This document shows, one piece after another, positions 11,293 through 22,960 of a stretch of DNA of 64,000 nt; position 1 is the stretch's first letter; each line of letters begins with the position of its first letter. The position numbers were made by a program, and so were the translations under genes. The DNA is from Candidula unifasciata (Eukaryota; Mollusca; Gastropoda; Stylommatophora; Geomitridae): contig CAJHNH020004557.1 of assembly GCA_905116865.2 (NCBI GenBank), positions 1,315,765 to 1,379,764 of the forward strand. Direction: 5' to 3'. Under the pieces are notes generated by a model. The model was not told the DNA's origin. It saw only the letters and a program-made list of their open reading frames with translations, and did no database searches.

Positions 11293-11382
11293 CATTATTA
11301 TTAGTGAACGATTAAATAAATTGGATTCAAATTCGATTATAGTTTTACCATCGACATGATATTATAATCATTGTCGTGTTTT

Positions 11383-11654
11383 CCTGTGTGGGTTCCATGG
11401 ATGTTGGGGGTGTGGCGGGGGTGACCTTCTGTCTCCCTAACAAGTATATCGTAAGAGTGGACCAACATGGGTATTCCCTCGAAATCGGCATACATCTGCC
11501 GGAGGGCAGAGAATGAACTGTGTGCAAATCAAAAATAACTGATGTACACGCAAAACTCAAGTTCTGGAACAACACTAAAGTCCAAAAGTGGACGACCAAC
11601 CAGAACTTCTCACACCAGAGTTTACAGCCAGTGAACGCGAAGAAGAGGAGGAGA
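11383..11654 (+). mobile_element. SINE-A, full-length
   Basis: The head cctgtgtgggttccatgg, then ctccctaacaagtatatcgt, then gcatacatctgccggag, then caaaactcaagttctggaac, and the tail cagccagtgaacgcgaagaa. It is one of the two most complete copies and starts at the same base as the copy bounded by target-site duplications at 15347. Confidence 0.8.
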
Positions 11655-11812
11655 GATTGTCATGTTGATCCAGACTATAGCTGGGTACCAGAAAATGTAG
11701 TGGAACGTAAAAGCGGTTGGCTTTCTTTTTATAATTCCAAACACCTAAAGCGTCAACGGTGTGAAAAGGGCCCTTTTACCTTATCAACCAGGAAATCGAG
11801 ATTTAAAACATA

Positions 11813-11860
11813 CACACACGCGCGCGCGCACACACACACACACGCACGCACACACAAACA
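11813..11860. repeat. CA/CG dinucleotide microsatellite
   Basis: Runs of cacaca with cgcg interruptions. Confidence 0.9.
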
Positions 11861-12013
11861 AAACAATCATACATCACCGAAGAAAGAAAAATTGGGGTGG
11901 GGGAGGATAGAGGCGCTAAGCCTCTTTACATTTTTTAAGGGACTCTTTAGTTTAGAAGCCTTGTTTAATTGGGTTAAAATAACAAAGTCAAATAGCAAAT
12001 AAATATATTTTAA

Positions 12014-12130
12014 ATTGTGTTTTGTCTTTCCAGACGATAGTGTTGTCCTGTGCTGTATGTGGGAAACACATCCCATGGCGATGGTGAGTGTGACTAGCGA
12101 GACTCATTCGCGTTTATAAAAAGTTTCCTT
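12014..12130 (+). repeat. dispersed repeat related to 24150-24320
   Basis: The order tctttccagacgatagtgtt, gtgtgactagcgagactc, ttcgcgtttataa matches tctttccagacaacagtgtt and the tgactagcaggacttgctc units at 24160-24320. The family is unknown. Confidence 0.45.
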
Positions 12131-13518
12131 CAAAAGAATGTAGGATCTGAACGATTTAAGAGAGAAGAGAACATGTGTATAATCAGTGTGCTACGGCAAT
12201 AGTCAGCGGCTTGTTGTGTGCTGTCTGAGTTACACACTAATCAGCACACTAGCAAGTGTCCAGCAGGTACAACTTTCGCTCCCTCTCACTAGAAGCAGGA
12301 CTCGGCGACAGTAGTTCCCTCACATAGCATATTTATTCGACATAACACAAGAGGGTATACATAAGCCCTCATATCAACAAAACTGCACAGACGTAGACAT
12401 TGATCCCAATTGACATTCGCTCATAGTCCATTTAGTCCTCACTCGCTCTCTCTCAACTTGTAGCGACCTCTCCCTGACTACTACAGCTCCAAAGGCCTAC
12501 AGCGTCCCACAATTCTATGCACGCCGTACAGCTGAATAGGACGAATTCTCCTATCCACTGGACCTTAATATTATTTCAGCAGACAACCACGGCTGACTGG
12601 AGACGGACTTCCCTTGCCGTTCTCCAAAAGCACACAGCACTCAGCCTGTCGAAGGGCTCAGATGACCGAAATGACTTCTAACACAAGTCCCCTCTTGCAC
12701 ACAGCTCTCGTCGGCAACCCCCCCCCCCCCCCCGTTCTGTTTCCGTAGTGACCCTACGTCTCCTCGCGTCGTCACCCAGAACAGGTACTATTGGAGCATC
12801 CCGTCTCCTTGGACTTACTTTGCCAGCGGGACTATACCTTCGACCAGTACCGCAACATCAACCCTTACTCGGACCTTGATGCCTGATAGTTGTACGGTAC
12901 TCTGTTATACTCGAAAGAGATAATCACCGACCCTGACTTGGTCTCTCTCTCGCTCTCTCTTGCTTTGACACTCAGACTCTGACTGACTCGCAGCACTCTC
13001 GTGCTGGGTGTGTATTACAATTACACCCGTACTTTCCCAGTGCTTTAGCCCTGTGGTTACAGCTCACTGACGGACTGTCTACGCAGACTAATTTATCTCT
13101 GTCAAACTCAGGTAGGTTACACGAGAGGCACGCTCGTGTGGGGGGTCTCGGGAAACATGATCATATTAGTGTTCTCGAGACTCACGCTCAAGGGAGCGTT
13201 CTCAAGGACCCCACTTATGTGAGTGGCTGATGTTACATGAGAATCACGCTGTCACGTAATACACCCTTTCTCTGTGGGTCTCGTTATCCATGCTTGTCAA
13301 CCCCCACACAGTAAACCCACGCGTCTACTTTCTCGTGCGTGCACGCCTCGTTCATGATTTTCACTGGTCAACACCCCCCCCCCCCCCTCAATACTCAGGC
13401 CAATGTTGACACTTATCCCCGTGAATTCACAGAAAGTACTATCATACCACTCTGTCCCTTCACACAATATTACACTCTCCCAAATCAGCACGCAACACGT
13501 CTACACCTTAAGACATTT
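12131..13518. other. gene-free, GC-richer block of unknown origin
   Basis: Unlike its AT-rich surroundings, this block is rich in ctctc, gagac and cacg words and has poly(C) runs at about 12719-12735 and 13373-13388. Local inverted words occur near 13150-13240 (ctcgagactcacgctcaagg). It could be a solo LTR in reverse, but I could not find paired TG...CA ends or a target-site duplication. No coding sequence was recognised. Confidence 0.35.
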
Positions 13519-14180
13519 TAGGCAGGAGATGGAGAATCTATGAGTATGACCGACGTGCTTTGATGTCGATCAGTAATCAGGGTTGCCGATTCAACATCAT
13601 CTCCTGAATCATCTTCTCGTCCTGCCTTTTTGAGAACATTGAGAATGTTGGCCCGGTCCATTGCTTTTTTCTCTACCTTCCGGGACCCTGCTAGCAACCC
13701 AAATCGCTGGTTCATTCCCTCTTACCCCAGTGTGTCCTGGCATAAAAATAAAACTAATTCCTTTTAGACAAGATTTTCTCAACGACTCCAACAATTTTCT
13801 TGGAATCCACCATCTCTATCTTCTTAAGCATGCTCATGAAATCACTTAGAAAGCAGTCATGGAAAAAAAAATGCCATGTCTCTAGTCAGATTATTGCCTT
13901 TGTTACCGCCATTACCTCCATAGGCAAACTATTTGTAGTCTAGGCAAAAGCCCCGCTGTTGTCTTTTAGTTTTCACTGGAACCAGAACCGTGAAAGGTCA
14001 TGAACTTTGTACGTGTCGAACGACGAATCCGTTAAGATAACTGCACCTCCGTCAGCATAATTTTCAAGAATTAAGGTTTGAACTTCTTCCTCAGCCACCA
14101 AAGGGCCTTCTTGTCTATAATCTATATGTAGTTTTATGCAGACTGAAAAGGATGTACCCCACTCTGTGGGCATTCGTACC
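13519..14180 (-). mobile_element. LINE-a, RNase H domain fragment
   Basis: Minus-strand frames give AVILTDSS (first RNase H aspartate) near 14040 and FIFMPGHTGVRGNEPA near 13720, then a frame change into a short tail. It is a dead copy without the LWECPECC end. Confidence 0.75.
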
Positions 14181-14629
14181 CATTCCTCACTAGGTCTCTA
14201 CCATGATCTAAAAGTAGGTCATGTCTCTGAACTGTGCAATGTGTTTGTGTACAGGCTATTTCAATTTCACCATGGGAAACCATTTTATTGAGGGAAAGAA
14301 TTAATGTCAGTTTGAGTAAACTGCTCTTTCCCTCCCTACCGACATATTACAACCACCACAGCCAGGCTTCAAGAAAACCGAAACACAAAACTAGTCAATA
14401 AATGCCATGTATTAGCAACTACTGAAGGACAGCTGTGCATTCAACAAAGGTAATTTTCACAATAACCAATAACAAGCAATACTCACCTGTTAATTTTTAA
14501 ATAATAAACATTTGGTTTTAAAAAGCATGAGTTTATTCACAGTTGTCTTTTCTATTCGGAGATATGGAGGTATGAATATGTGTTGAGTTTATTTAGCATC
14601 TTTTTTATTTTTGTAAATCCTAGGGCATA
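14181..14629. other. gene-free stretch
   Basis: AT-rich sequence with no repeat or coding sequence recognised. Confidence 0.5.
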
Positions 14630-15925
14630 GATATATCTTCAGCCTACAAATGGATTTTAAATCTGTAGATGGATCTTCAGTCTATAGGCAGAGCTTCAGC
14701 CTATAGATGGACTTCAGTTCTCTAGATGAACCTTCAGCCAATAAATACACCTTAAATTTACAGATGGAGCTTCAGGTAAAGATGAATCCTAAGCCTATAG
14801 ATGGTCAGTGCAGATGAACCTTCAGTCCGTAAACCTTCAGGAACAGATGGGTCTTCAGCCTTCAGATGGACTGTACAGATGAACCTTTAGTGCATGAACC
14901 TTCAGGTACTGATGGGTCTTTAGCCTACAGATGGACTGTATAGATGAACATTCAGTCCATGAACTTTCAGTTAAAGATAAAACTTCAGTCTATAGATGGT
15001 CTGCACAGTTGAACTTTCAGTCAATGAACCTTCGGGTAAAGATGGATCTTCAACCTTCAGATGGACTGTACAGATGTATCTTCAGTCCATGGATTTTCAG
15101 CCTACAGGTGGGCCTTCAGTCTGTAGATAAACCTTTAGTCCATTGACCTTTAGCTTACAGGTGGACTTTCAGCCTGTACATAAACCTTCAGTCCACGGAC
15201 CTTCAGTCTGTAGACAGACCTTTAATCTGTAGATAAATCTTCAGTCCGTGAACCTTCAGTCTGAAGATAAACCTTCATTCCATGGACCTTCAGCTTACAG
15301 ATAGACAGACCTTCAGTCTGCAGCCTAACTTTCAGTCCATATACCTCCCCGTGTGGGTTCCGGGCCCTATTATAGACCCATTGCCTACCCAAAAGCATGT
15401 CCTGAGGGTCGACTAACTGGGAGCTTCCTTCGACGTCAGAGTGGTTCTGCCTGAGAGGCAAGGAACCAGCAGTCTGCATACAAATGAGTCAGGTCTGTCA
15501 AATGGATGCACATGCAACACTCAGGTTCTGGAACAGGACTGCAGTCCAGAAGTGGATGAACAACCAGAACTTTCTGCCAGTTTACAGCTGGTGAATGCGA
15601 AGAAGAAAGAAGAGGAAGAGTCCATATACCTTCAGTCTGTAGATAAACCTTTAGCCCATGGGCCTTCAGCTTATATGTGAACCTTCAGCCTGTAGAAAAA
15701 CCTTCCGTCCATGGAACTTTAGCTTACAGGTGGACCTTCATCCTGTACATAAACCTTTAGTCCATGGACCTTCAGCTTACATTTGGACCTTCAGTCTGTA
15801 AATAAACCTTTAGTCCATGGACCTTCAGCTTAAACATGGACCTTCAGTCTGTAGACAAACCTTCAATCCATGGCTCTTCAGTCTGTAGGTGAACCTTCAG
15901 TATGTAGATAAATATTCAGTCAATC
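14630..15925. repeat. minisatellite, about 36-bp unit (ccttcagtctgtagataaa)
   Basis: The unit is close to ccttcagtctgtagataaac followed by cttcagtccatggac. It is degenerate at the left and more regular at the right. It is interrupted at 15347-15618 by a SINE-A. Intergenic. Confidence 0.9.
15347..15618 (+). mobile_element. SINE-A with 13-bp target-site duplication
   Basis: The element starts ccccgtgtgggttccgggcc and ends gcgaagaagaaagaagagga. It is flanked by agtccatatacct at 15334-15346 and again at 15619-15631. The duplicated word belongs to the minisatellite unit, so this is a clean insertion and it fixes both ends of SINE-A at 272 bp. The 3' end is a GAA/AAG run, not poly(A). The duplication length fits LINE-driven insertion. 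Confidence 0.9.
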
Positions 15926-16109
15926 AGCTTTCATAATGCCAGTAATTAGTGATTTCAACACATGACGAATTTCGTTGTAAGCTCGTTGTAAATACTGAAA
16001 TAAATACTGAACAGCTAAAAGCCTGTCATCTGCAACTTAGTAGAGCTATACCAGACGTGTGAATAAAGTAAAAGGACCCTTGTCTTACCTTTTGTGTATC
16101 ACGTGTAAT

Positions 16110-16215
16110 GTACTAGACTTACATATTTATACAAACTGATTGACATTCAATAGGCAATTTGGTTACATAACACCAGCTACCTTTACTTTCCAGGACATTA
16201 CCTGTACCCTTTTTT
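16110..16215 (-). repeat. SINE-D core module
   Basis: Carries atacaaactgattgacattc, accagctacctttactttcc and aggacattacctgtaccc, matching the core of the SINE-D at 60888-61175 in reverse. Confidence 0.5.
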
Positions 16216-16262
16216 AAGCATACAAGATGTGGGGTAAGACAGAAATGTGACATTTCTTAATC

Positions 16263-16402
16263 ATTTTCTTAATTGAATATGATAATTTCAGATTTTGGAA
16301 ATATGTTTCATTTGAAATGGTCTGGTCAGGACTACCAGACCAGACCATTTCAAATGACACATATTTCCAAAATCTGAAATTATCATATTTAATTAAGAAA
16401 AC
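16263..16402. repeat. near-perfect hairpin with about 65-bp arms
   Basis: The left arm attttcttaattgaatatga through catttgaaatggtctggt is mirrored by accagaccatttcaaatg through atcatatttaattaagaaaa, with a loop of about 10 bases. A few mismatches only. A LINE-d fragment starts at its right edge. Confidence 0.9.
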
Positions 16403-16575
16403 ATCATTATGCTACCAATGGGAGAACCAGAAAAAAAACTGGCAACCATGGAAATTAGATGCCTGAGAAAGGCTGCAGGAGTGACCAAAAGTCAGCAGAG
16501 AACCAATACTAAGTTACATACAAAAACAGCAAATAAATAGTCTGCTCACTTAAAGAGAAAACCTTGCTATGCTAT
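16403..16575 (+). mobile_element. LINE-d, C-terminal fragment
   Basis: Encodes IRCLRRAAGVTKS followed by a degenerate stretch matching the RRQQVKWFAHLERM region of the longer copy at 48915-50030. It is a short dead piece next to the hairpin. Confidence 0.7.
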
Positions 16576-16689
16576 TTGTATTTGAAAACCGATCATCAGT
16601 CCTACATTCTGACTCATTTCAATTTGGCTTAGGCTTATTTAAAAAAAAAATCTGTCTACCATGGTGACCATTTGTGCTGTAAAGTTAGC

Positions 16690-19055
16690 AAGTACAATTC
16701 TCCAGCTGGGTGAAATGAAATCATCAACTTTAAGTAACACTGTAAGGCTGAGTATCATCAAAGTAACAATCAATTTTAAGTACTCACTATAAGATAAAGC
16801 ATAAATCGACTATCCTCCGAAGGATGGTCCTAAATTATCAAGCAGGAAAATATACCCTAACAGGGCCTCAGGCACGTGTCAGTTGCGCACTTCCGGGGAC
16901 TATGCCGCCACCGCTGAATTGCGAATTTCCAGCAACTTCCGCCACCGCCAAGAGTATCCCCTCAAGCAGCGTGGATTGGGGCTAAACTATATGGCTAGGA
17001 CTCACGAGCAAATAAAATGAAGGAAGCTGCTGGAGATGCGGTAGCTGCTGTTTGTGAGTCCTAGCCATCTAGTTTAGCCCCAATCCACGCCACTCCCGCG
17101 GCGTGGGGGATACTCTCGGTGGTGGCGGAAGTTGCAGGAAGCACGCAATTTAAGATGACAGAAGTGTGCAATTGACACGTGACTGAGGCCCTGTTTGGGT
17201 ATATTTTCCAGCTCGATAATTTAGGACCGTTATTTGGAGGATAGCCCATTATTCAAATGTAAGTACCATTGTAAGAAGTAGTAAATCTGAAAGTAATAAC
17301 TTTTCAATACAAGTTTGGAAGTGAGTATAATTAAGGTAATAATCAACTTCAAGTACCATTTTGTAAGACTTGGTAAAATAATTTGAGGTAATACTGCCAG
17401 CTGATTATAATCACTGCAATAAAGAATATCATGTACCGCTGTCAGACTGAGTAAAAATAAAAGCAATAACAAATTCTGAGTGCTATTTTGTAAGACAGCA
17501 AAGTAATAGTCAATTTTAAGTACCACTGTAAAGCTAAGCATTCCAGTGTAATAATCAGTTTTAAGTACCGCTGTAAACTAAGTATTGGCAAAGTAACAAT
17601 CAACTTTGAGAAACATTTTCCAACAGAGTACATTGAAATGATCAATTTTAAGTACTACTGCCAGACAGTAGTAATCAATAAGAACCCTTTTAAGATTGAT
17701 TATAACAAAAGTAAAAATCCAGTGTAAGAACCATTGTAGAAACTAGTATAATGAAAGTAATAATAATCTTTAAGAAAAATTGTTGAAACTAATATAATAA
17801 AAGTAATAATCAACTGTAAAAACCATTTTAGGAACTAGTATAATAAAAGTAAAAATCAACTGTAAGAACCATTTTAGGAACTAGTTTAATGAAAGTAATA
17901 ATTGACTGTAAGAACTATTTTAGGAACTAGTATAATGAAAGTAATAATCAACTTAAGAACCATTTTAGGAACTAGGATAATGAAAGTAGTAAACAACTTA
18001 AGAACCATTTTAGGAACTAGTATAATGAAAGTAATAATCAACTGTAAGAACCATTTTAGGAACTAGTATAACGAAAGTAATATTCAACTGTAGGAACCAT
18101 TTTAGGAACTAGTATAATGAAAGTAATATTCCACTGTAAGAACCATTTTAGGAACTAGTATAATAAAAGTAATATTCCACTGTAAGAACCATTTTAGGAA
18201 CTAGTATAATAAAAGTAATAATCAACTGTAAGAACAATTGTAGGAACTAGTATAATGAAAGTAATAATCAACTGTAAGAACCATTTTAGGAACTAGTATA
18301 ATGAAAGTAATAATTACCTGTAAGAACCATTTTAGGAACTAGTATAATGAAAGTATTAATCAAATGTAAGAACCATTTTAAGAACTAGTAATAAAAGTAA
18401 TAATCAACTGTAAGAACCATTTTAGGAACTAGTATAATAAAAGTAATAATCAACTGTAAGAACCATTTTAGGAACTAGTATAATGAAAGTAATAATCAAC
18501 TGTAAGAACCATTTTAGGAACTAGTATAATGAAAGTAATAATCAACTTAAGAACCATTTTAGGAATTAGTATAATGAAAGTTATAATCAACTGTAAGAAC
18601 CATTTTAGGAACTAGTATAATGAAAGTAATATTTAATTGTAAGAACCATTTTAGGAACTAGTATAATGAAATTAATATTCAACTGTAAGAACCATTTTAG
18701 GAACTAGTATAATAAAAGTAATAATCAACTGTAAGAACTATTTTAGGAACTAGTATAATGAAAGTAATAATAACTGTAAGAACTAGAACTAGTATAATGA
18801 AAGTAATAATAATCATTTTAAGAACCATTTTAGGAACTAGTATAATGAAAGTAATAATCAACTGTAAGAACCATTTAAGAAAAGTAGTATAATAAAAGTA
18901 ATAATTAAGAACTGTAAGAATCAATTGTAAGAAACCATTTTAGGAACTAGTATAATAAAAGTATAATCAACTGTAAGAACCATTTTAGGAATCAGTTTAA
19001 TAAAAGTAATAATCAACTGTAAGAACCATTTTAGGAACTAGTATAATGAAAGTAA
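16690..19055. repeat. minisatellite, about 46-bp unit (aaccattttaggaactagta)
   Basis: The unit is close to gtaataatcaactgtaagaa followed by ccattttaggaactagtata and atgaaa. It is highly regular from about 17720 to 19055 and degenerate from 16690 to 17700. It is interrupted by the MITE at 16808-17246. Intergenic. Confidence 0.93.
16808..17246. mobile_element. foldback MITE, 439 bp, second family member
   Basis: Ends gactatcctcc and, in reverse, ggctatcctcc. The arms remain complementary for most of the element, so it can fold nearly end to end. It shares cacgtgtcaattgcgcac-like and ggggctaaactagatggct blocks with the MITE at 7461-8069. Flanks cataaatc (16800-16807) and cattattc (17247-17254) agree at 6 of 8 positions, consistent with an old 8-bp duplication. 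It is inserted in the 46-bp minisatellite. Confidence 0.85.
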
Positions 19056-19061
19056 TAACCA

Positions 19062-19165
19062 TGTGGTGCTAGATCTATATTTGTATAGAACAATCAGCAT
19101 TCAATGGGAGATGTGATCTACATCATACCAGCTGTCTTTACTTCTCAGACCATTTTCTGTTTCTA
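19062..19165 (-). repeat. SINE-D core module
   Basis: Carries gtatagaacaatcagcattc and accagctgtctttacttc. It is the same reversed core module as at 9935 and 16110. Confidence 0.5.
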
Positions 19166-19560
19166 GGTTTAGTTAAACCTAGAGCTCAGGGGAAGTTATA
19201 AGAAATCTGCCTCAATGTTAATGCAAAGCCAAGACTATTGAGCTGCGAGGAAAGTGCTAGCTAGAAAGCAATAAACGGTTGTATAAAACACATTTCAAAT
19301 GGCCAACACTGGACACAGTGGGATATGCCTGATTGTACATCCAACTATGAAAGCAAATATATGATGTAGAAATGTACAAACAGCTGTAAAAAAATAAAGG
19401 CAAGAAATAGAAAAAACACAATACAGAATACACAAGGCTTCATAAATGCACTTAGAAAACATCTGTCAAAGATAAGTAATGTCTGCCACGTAACAAACCA
19501 ATAAAGGATGTAAACATAAACATAGTCCATGACTTACTGAAGATTTTATCTGCCCATGTC
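19166..19560. other. gene-free stretch
   Basis: AT-rich, nothing recognised. Confidence 0.5.
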
Positions 19561-19569
19561 TACAAGTTT

Positions 19570-19775
19570 TTAGGGTAGTGTCGGAGCGGATCTTGAGCCT
19601 GAGGACTGAAGGTTGCAAGGCTAGTGCAGTTGCCATAGATTATACAGTTAGGCTTTTTAAAAATTTGCAGCTGACAGAAACAAAATTTACATCCCTTAGT
19701 GAGAATCAAATCCATGTCTCTCGAATGAGAGCTCAGCACCTTTGCCACTTGGCCAGCTGCTTCTCTAGAATGCAT
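19570..19775 (-). mobile_element. SINE-F, tRNA-derived
   Basis: On the minus strand ggccaagtggcaaaggtgct (A box) and ggatttgattctc (B box) are arranged as in a Leu/Ser-type tRNA. A body follows with aactgcactagccttgcaac. Related copies are at 44690-44890, 56590-56790 and, tail only, 28600-28680. Not an intact tRNA gene. Confidence 0.7.
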
Positions 19776-20092
19776 GCAATGAGTTCAAAAAATAAAATAG
19801 GGACATAAATGTAGTCAAATATAACCATGATTACGGTTTAATCTTTAGTCAACGGATCAACATCATGGCACAAGGGTAGTAACCCGTAAGTGCTCTGTTC
19901 AACTTCTGACTTAAGCCTGAGTCTGAAGAATCTCAGCGCCGTGCATGAACTCTGTAGCACCAGTGAGGATCCTAAAATACTTGGTGGTACAAACATGTAT
20001 GAACCATGATTAATTTACTGTTGCCATCATCCCAGTTCCATAGATCTGTGTCTCTTTGGGTCACCAGTTGCTGTCTGACTGACTGACTGACT

Positions 20093-20300
20093 TTCTACCC
20101 CACTAGGACATCACACAAGCGATAAACACCCGATGACACAAAGTGCCACCATGCGGATGAGGATCACCGTGGAGAGGTCCCAGAAACCGCGTTCAGACAA
20201 ATGGCCATATTGATGGCCTGCCTATATTGCGGCCCCTGGCAAAAGCCAGAGTGGGGCTTCAAATAAGAAAAAATTACGTCCTGAAAAGGACGTAAGTAAG
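20093..20300 (+). mobile_element. SINE-B
   Basis: Order: taccccactaggacatcac, gataaacacccgatgacaca, atgaggatcaccgtggagag, cccctggcaaaagccagagt, ggggcttcaaataag, ending aaaggacgtaagtaagtt. It is preceded by a ctgactga run. Confidence 0.8.
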
Positions 20301-20307
20301 TTAGCAT

Positions 20308-20545
20308 TATATACCAGTTGCTGTTAACTGTCTCATCAGTTCCCTTTACTTCTGTCAGTCAGATGCTATGGACTCAATGTTTACATGTTTGAGGTCTGCT
20401 CAATCAGCCAAATTCAGTATTCAAGTCTTTCTTGGTATGCTTTTCCCCCGCTTCCCTTCTATCGAGACCTGCAGTATAATCTTGCAGAGGCCAGCAGATC
20501 TGATTACATGTCTGTACCAGCACATTATCCATTTGTTCACCAACT
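20308..20545 (-). mobile_element. LINE-e, C-terminal fragment
   Basis: Same sequence as 57510-57780: cagttgctgttaactgtctc, gatgctatggactcaatg, caagtctttcttggtatgc, ttctatcgagacctgcagta. Read on the minus strand it matches the tail of a reverse-transcriptase element (the counterpart of LTKKDLDTDFEWTGIRHA in the other copy). Confidence 0.6.
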
Positions 20546-20848
20546 GTAACTGTTATTTTTATGAATACTATGATCATGGAACAAATGTTGTGTGTGGGTC
20601 TCTACAGAAAAATTTTTCTGGCTCCTGCCCTGAAGGTCATAGATTTGTTTTGTGGATTGCATTCCTAGTGCAAATTTTTTAAAAACCTCTGGGGATCATT
20701 CCTGCAGCTATTGAGTCTGTGGTATGTGCCATGCTCGCAGCAGGCTGTGGAGACAGACCAAGTGATAATGGGTACAACTTGATGCAAGGTTTTTAATTTC
20801 CTCGGCTTTAAATCTTTGTTGTGTTGAGTGTTTTCACTGGAAGCGGCT

Positions 20849-21047
20849 CTCCCATGTGTGTTATGGAGCCCTATTGGGCGGGGGAGGGGAGTGACTCACT
20901 CCCTAACAAACATGCTGTAAAAGGCGACTAATTGGAGGTTTGCTGAAATTGAATGTGTTGGGTCAAAAGGTACAGATACTGTAGCACAGCTGTAAACCAC
21001 AACACAATGTACCAACTGCCTTTTTAAAGGCAAGCATAGAAGAAGTA
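20849..21047 (+). mobile_element. SINE-C
   Basis: The head ctctcccatgtgtgttatgg, then actccctaacaaacatgctg, then cgactaattggaggtttgct resembles the SINE-A head. The tail differs: gctgtaaaccacaacacaat and aaggcaagcatagaagaag. Other copies are at 22775, 36728, 46545 (split), 55125 and 59485. Confidence 0.7.
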
Positions 21048-21063
21048 CAGAGTCATGATCAGC

Positions 21064-21160
21064 AATATCTGAATGAATAAATATCTGAATCAAGAATTGC
21101 CATTGCTGCACTGGGACATTCCCACACATGCTCGGTCCCCTTCTTCAGTAACCAACGAAG
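21064..21160 (-). mobile_element. LINE-a, 3' tail only
   Basis: Reverse of the LWECPECC tail: aagaattgccattgctgcac, gggacattcccacacatgct. It immediately follows SINE-C. Confidence 0.6.
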
Positions 21161-21179
21161 AGTTGACATGCTAATAGTA

Positions 21180-22774
21180 CCAGTTACAACCTGATTAAAA
21201 AGTCTGCCTCTGTTTCCCCTTCAGTCCTGAATATCTTCCAGAACCTCTACTCGTTCCCCCCACCCCCTCCTTTTCCTCTTCTCGTTGTATCAGTCTTTCA
21301 GTGTATGGATTTCATATCTCTTTGGCACAGTCCATTTGATCCCACAGAACCTTCACCACATTCCCTTTATCATATAGTTTATCACTGATATCTGCTTCAG
21401 ACTAGGTAGCTGAAAAAGTATCTGACACAGAGATAACTCGATTCCAACCAATATGTGATAAACTCTTTCCTATTTATCTCAGCCATCACGTCTTATGTTC
21501 TTATCACTATCTATATTTGGTCACCACATGCTAATAAAATCTGGCTTTCTCGTTGACCACATCAAATATGTATTCTCCTTCTTCTTTTTACGTTTCTCCA
21601 GCTTCCTTATTGAAGTGTTGGGGGATTTATAGAGATCTTGTGTATACTCTTTCTAATGCGTTGTATTAGTTGATCTGCATTTCTTTAATTCTTTTGGTTC
21701 CATGTAGTTTTTATTTGAAATTATTGGTGGTGTCATGCTAATATTATCAGCTGCAACCTGACTAAAAGTCCTCCTCTGTCTCTCCTTTAATGTTGAATAT
21801 CTGGAGGTGTGGGTATGTTTGTATGCTTGAGTGTATGTATGTGGATATATGAGCATGAGCTGTATGGATGTGTGCTTGAGTATGTATGAGTGCATGCATG
21901 TGTACGCATCAGTGTGGCTCCTTGTACGTGTCTGAAGAGCACGAGTGCATGTATGTATATGTATGTGTGTGTTTGTATCTGTTTACATAAGGGCATATAA
22001 GAGTTTATGCGTACATTTATACTGGGAGTGTGTATGATGGTATATTTTTATATAACCATAATATGCATTACTGATACCATGCACTTGTGGTCTGAAAGAT
22101 TGCCTGGAAGGGCTGAATGTAAGACGGGCCTGCATACCCAGTTTGTAACCCTCTGAAAATAAAGTTTATCCGTTCATTCGTTCTCTCCAAAACATTATCT
22201 GAAATTAATTAATATTGCATCTGAAGGAGACAACATAATAACCTTTCTAAACAGAAACAGTTATCATAATAATGTTTCTCGGATAGGTTAATTTATTAAG
22301 AAAGGACAAAGCAGGAAGAGAAATATTTGTTGTAAGGAGTTACCAACAAATGCACAGTGTGTTGCCTGAGTTGAAGAAAGAGTTAAGACTGTTCTTGATG
22401 CCATCATTCCATCCTTTGCATGGTCTTCTCCTTGCTCTGTGTTTATTGTAGTTCTCTTCTCAGCTTGCTTTCTCCAACCTGGCTTACAGTGGTAACTGAT
22501 AATGGGGGATTCTCATCAGATGATGAAGAAAACAAACATGTTTCTCCTTAATGAACAGTTTCAGTCCTAGTCTTTTCACTTCTTCATTTTTAATGTTCTC
22601 TTCTCTAGTTACTTGTGTATTTAGCCTCTAAAAATATGCACTCATGAATTTTAACAGTGGTAGTTATTTGTCACTTGTATCTGTGGTAAAATCCAAAAGA
22701 GTTCAGGGACAACCCCACATTCACAAGACATAGTTATGTGAAATCCCCCCCACCCCCTCCCATTCTGCATAAAC
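21180..22774. other. gene-free intergenic stretch
   Basis: Holds a TG/TA-rich degenerate tract at 21800-21990 and, at 22090-22180, a probable 3' end of another LINE (ctctgaaaataaagtttatc followed by cattcgttc). No coding sequence was recognised. Confidence 0.5.
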
Positions 22775-22960
22775 CTTTAAAAGGGTAGCTGGCATACTGT
22801 GTTTAAAGCTAGACTGCAATATCTGTGCCTTTTGGCTTAAACAGCAGATTTCAGCAAACCCTCAATTAGTCACCATTTTTGACATGGATAATAAGGGGCA
22901 GTAGGTCATATCCCCACCCAAAAAGGGGCACAGGAAACCACACGGGGAATGTGATAGTCC
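22775..22960 (-). mobile_element. SINE-C, reverse copy
   Basis: Carries ttaaaagggtagctggcat, tctgtgccttttggcttaaa and cagcaaaccctcaattagtc, the reverse of the SINE-C blocks at 20849-21047, with poly(C) near the tail side. Confidence 0.6.

Noticed and set aside
13609..13794. Host RNase H gene
   Set aside because: The domain matches the LINE-a family and the frame is broken.
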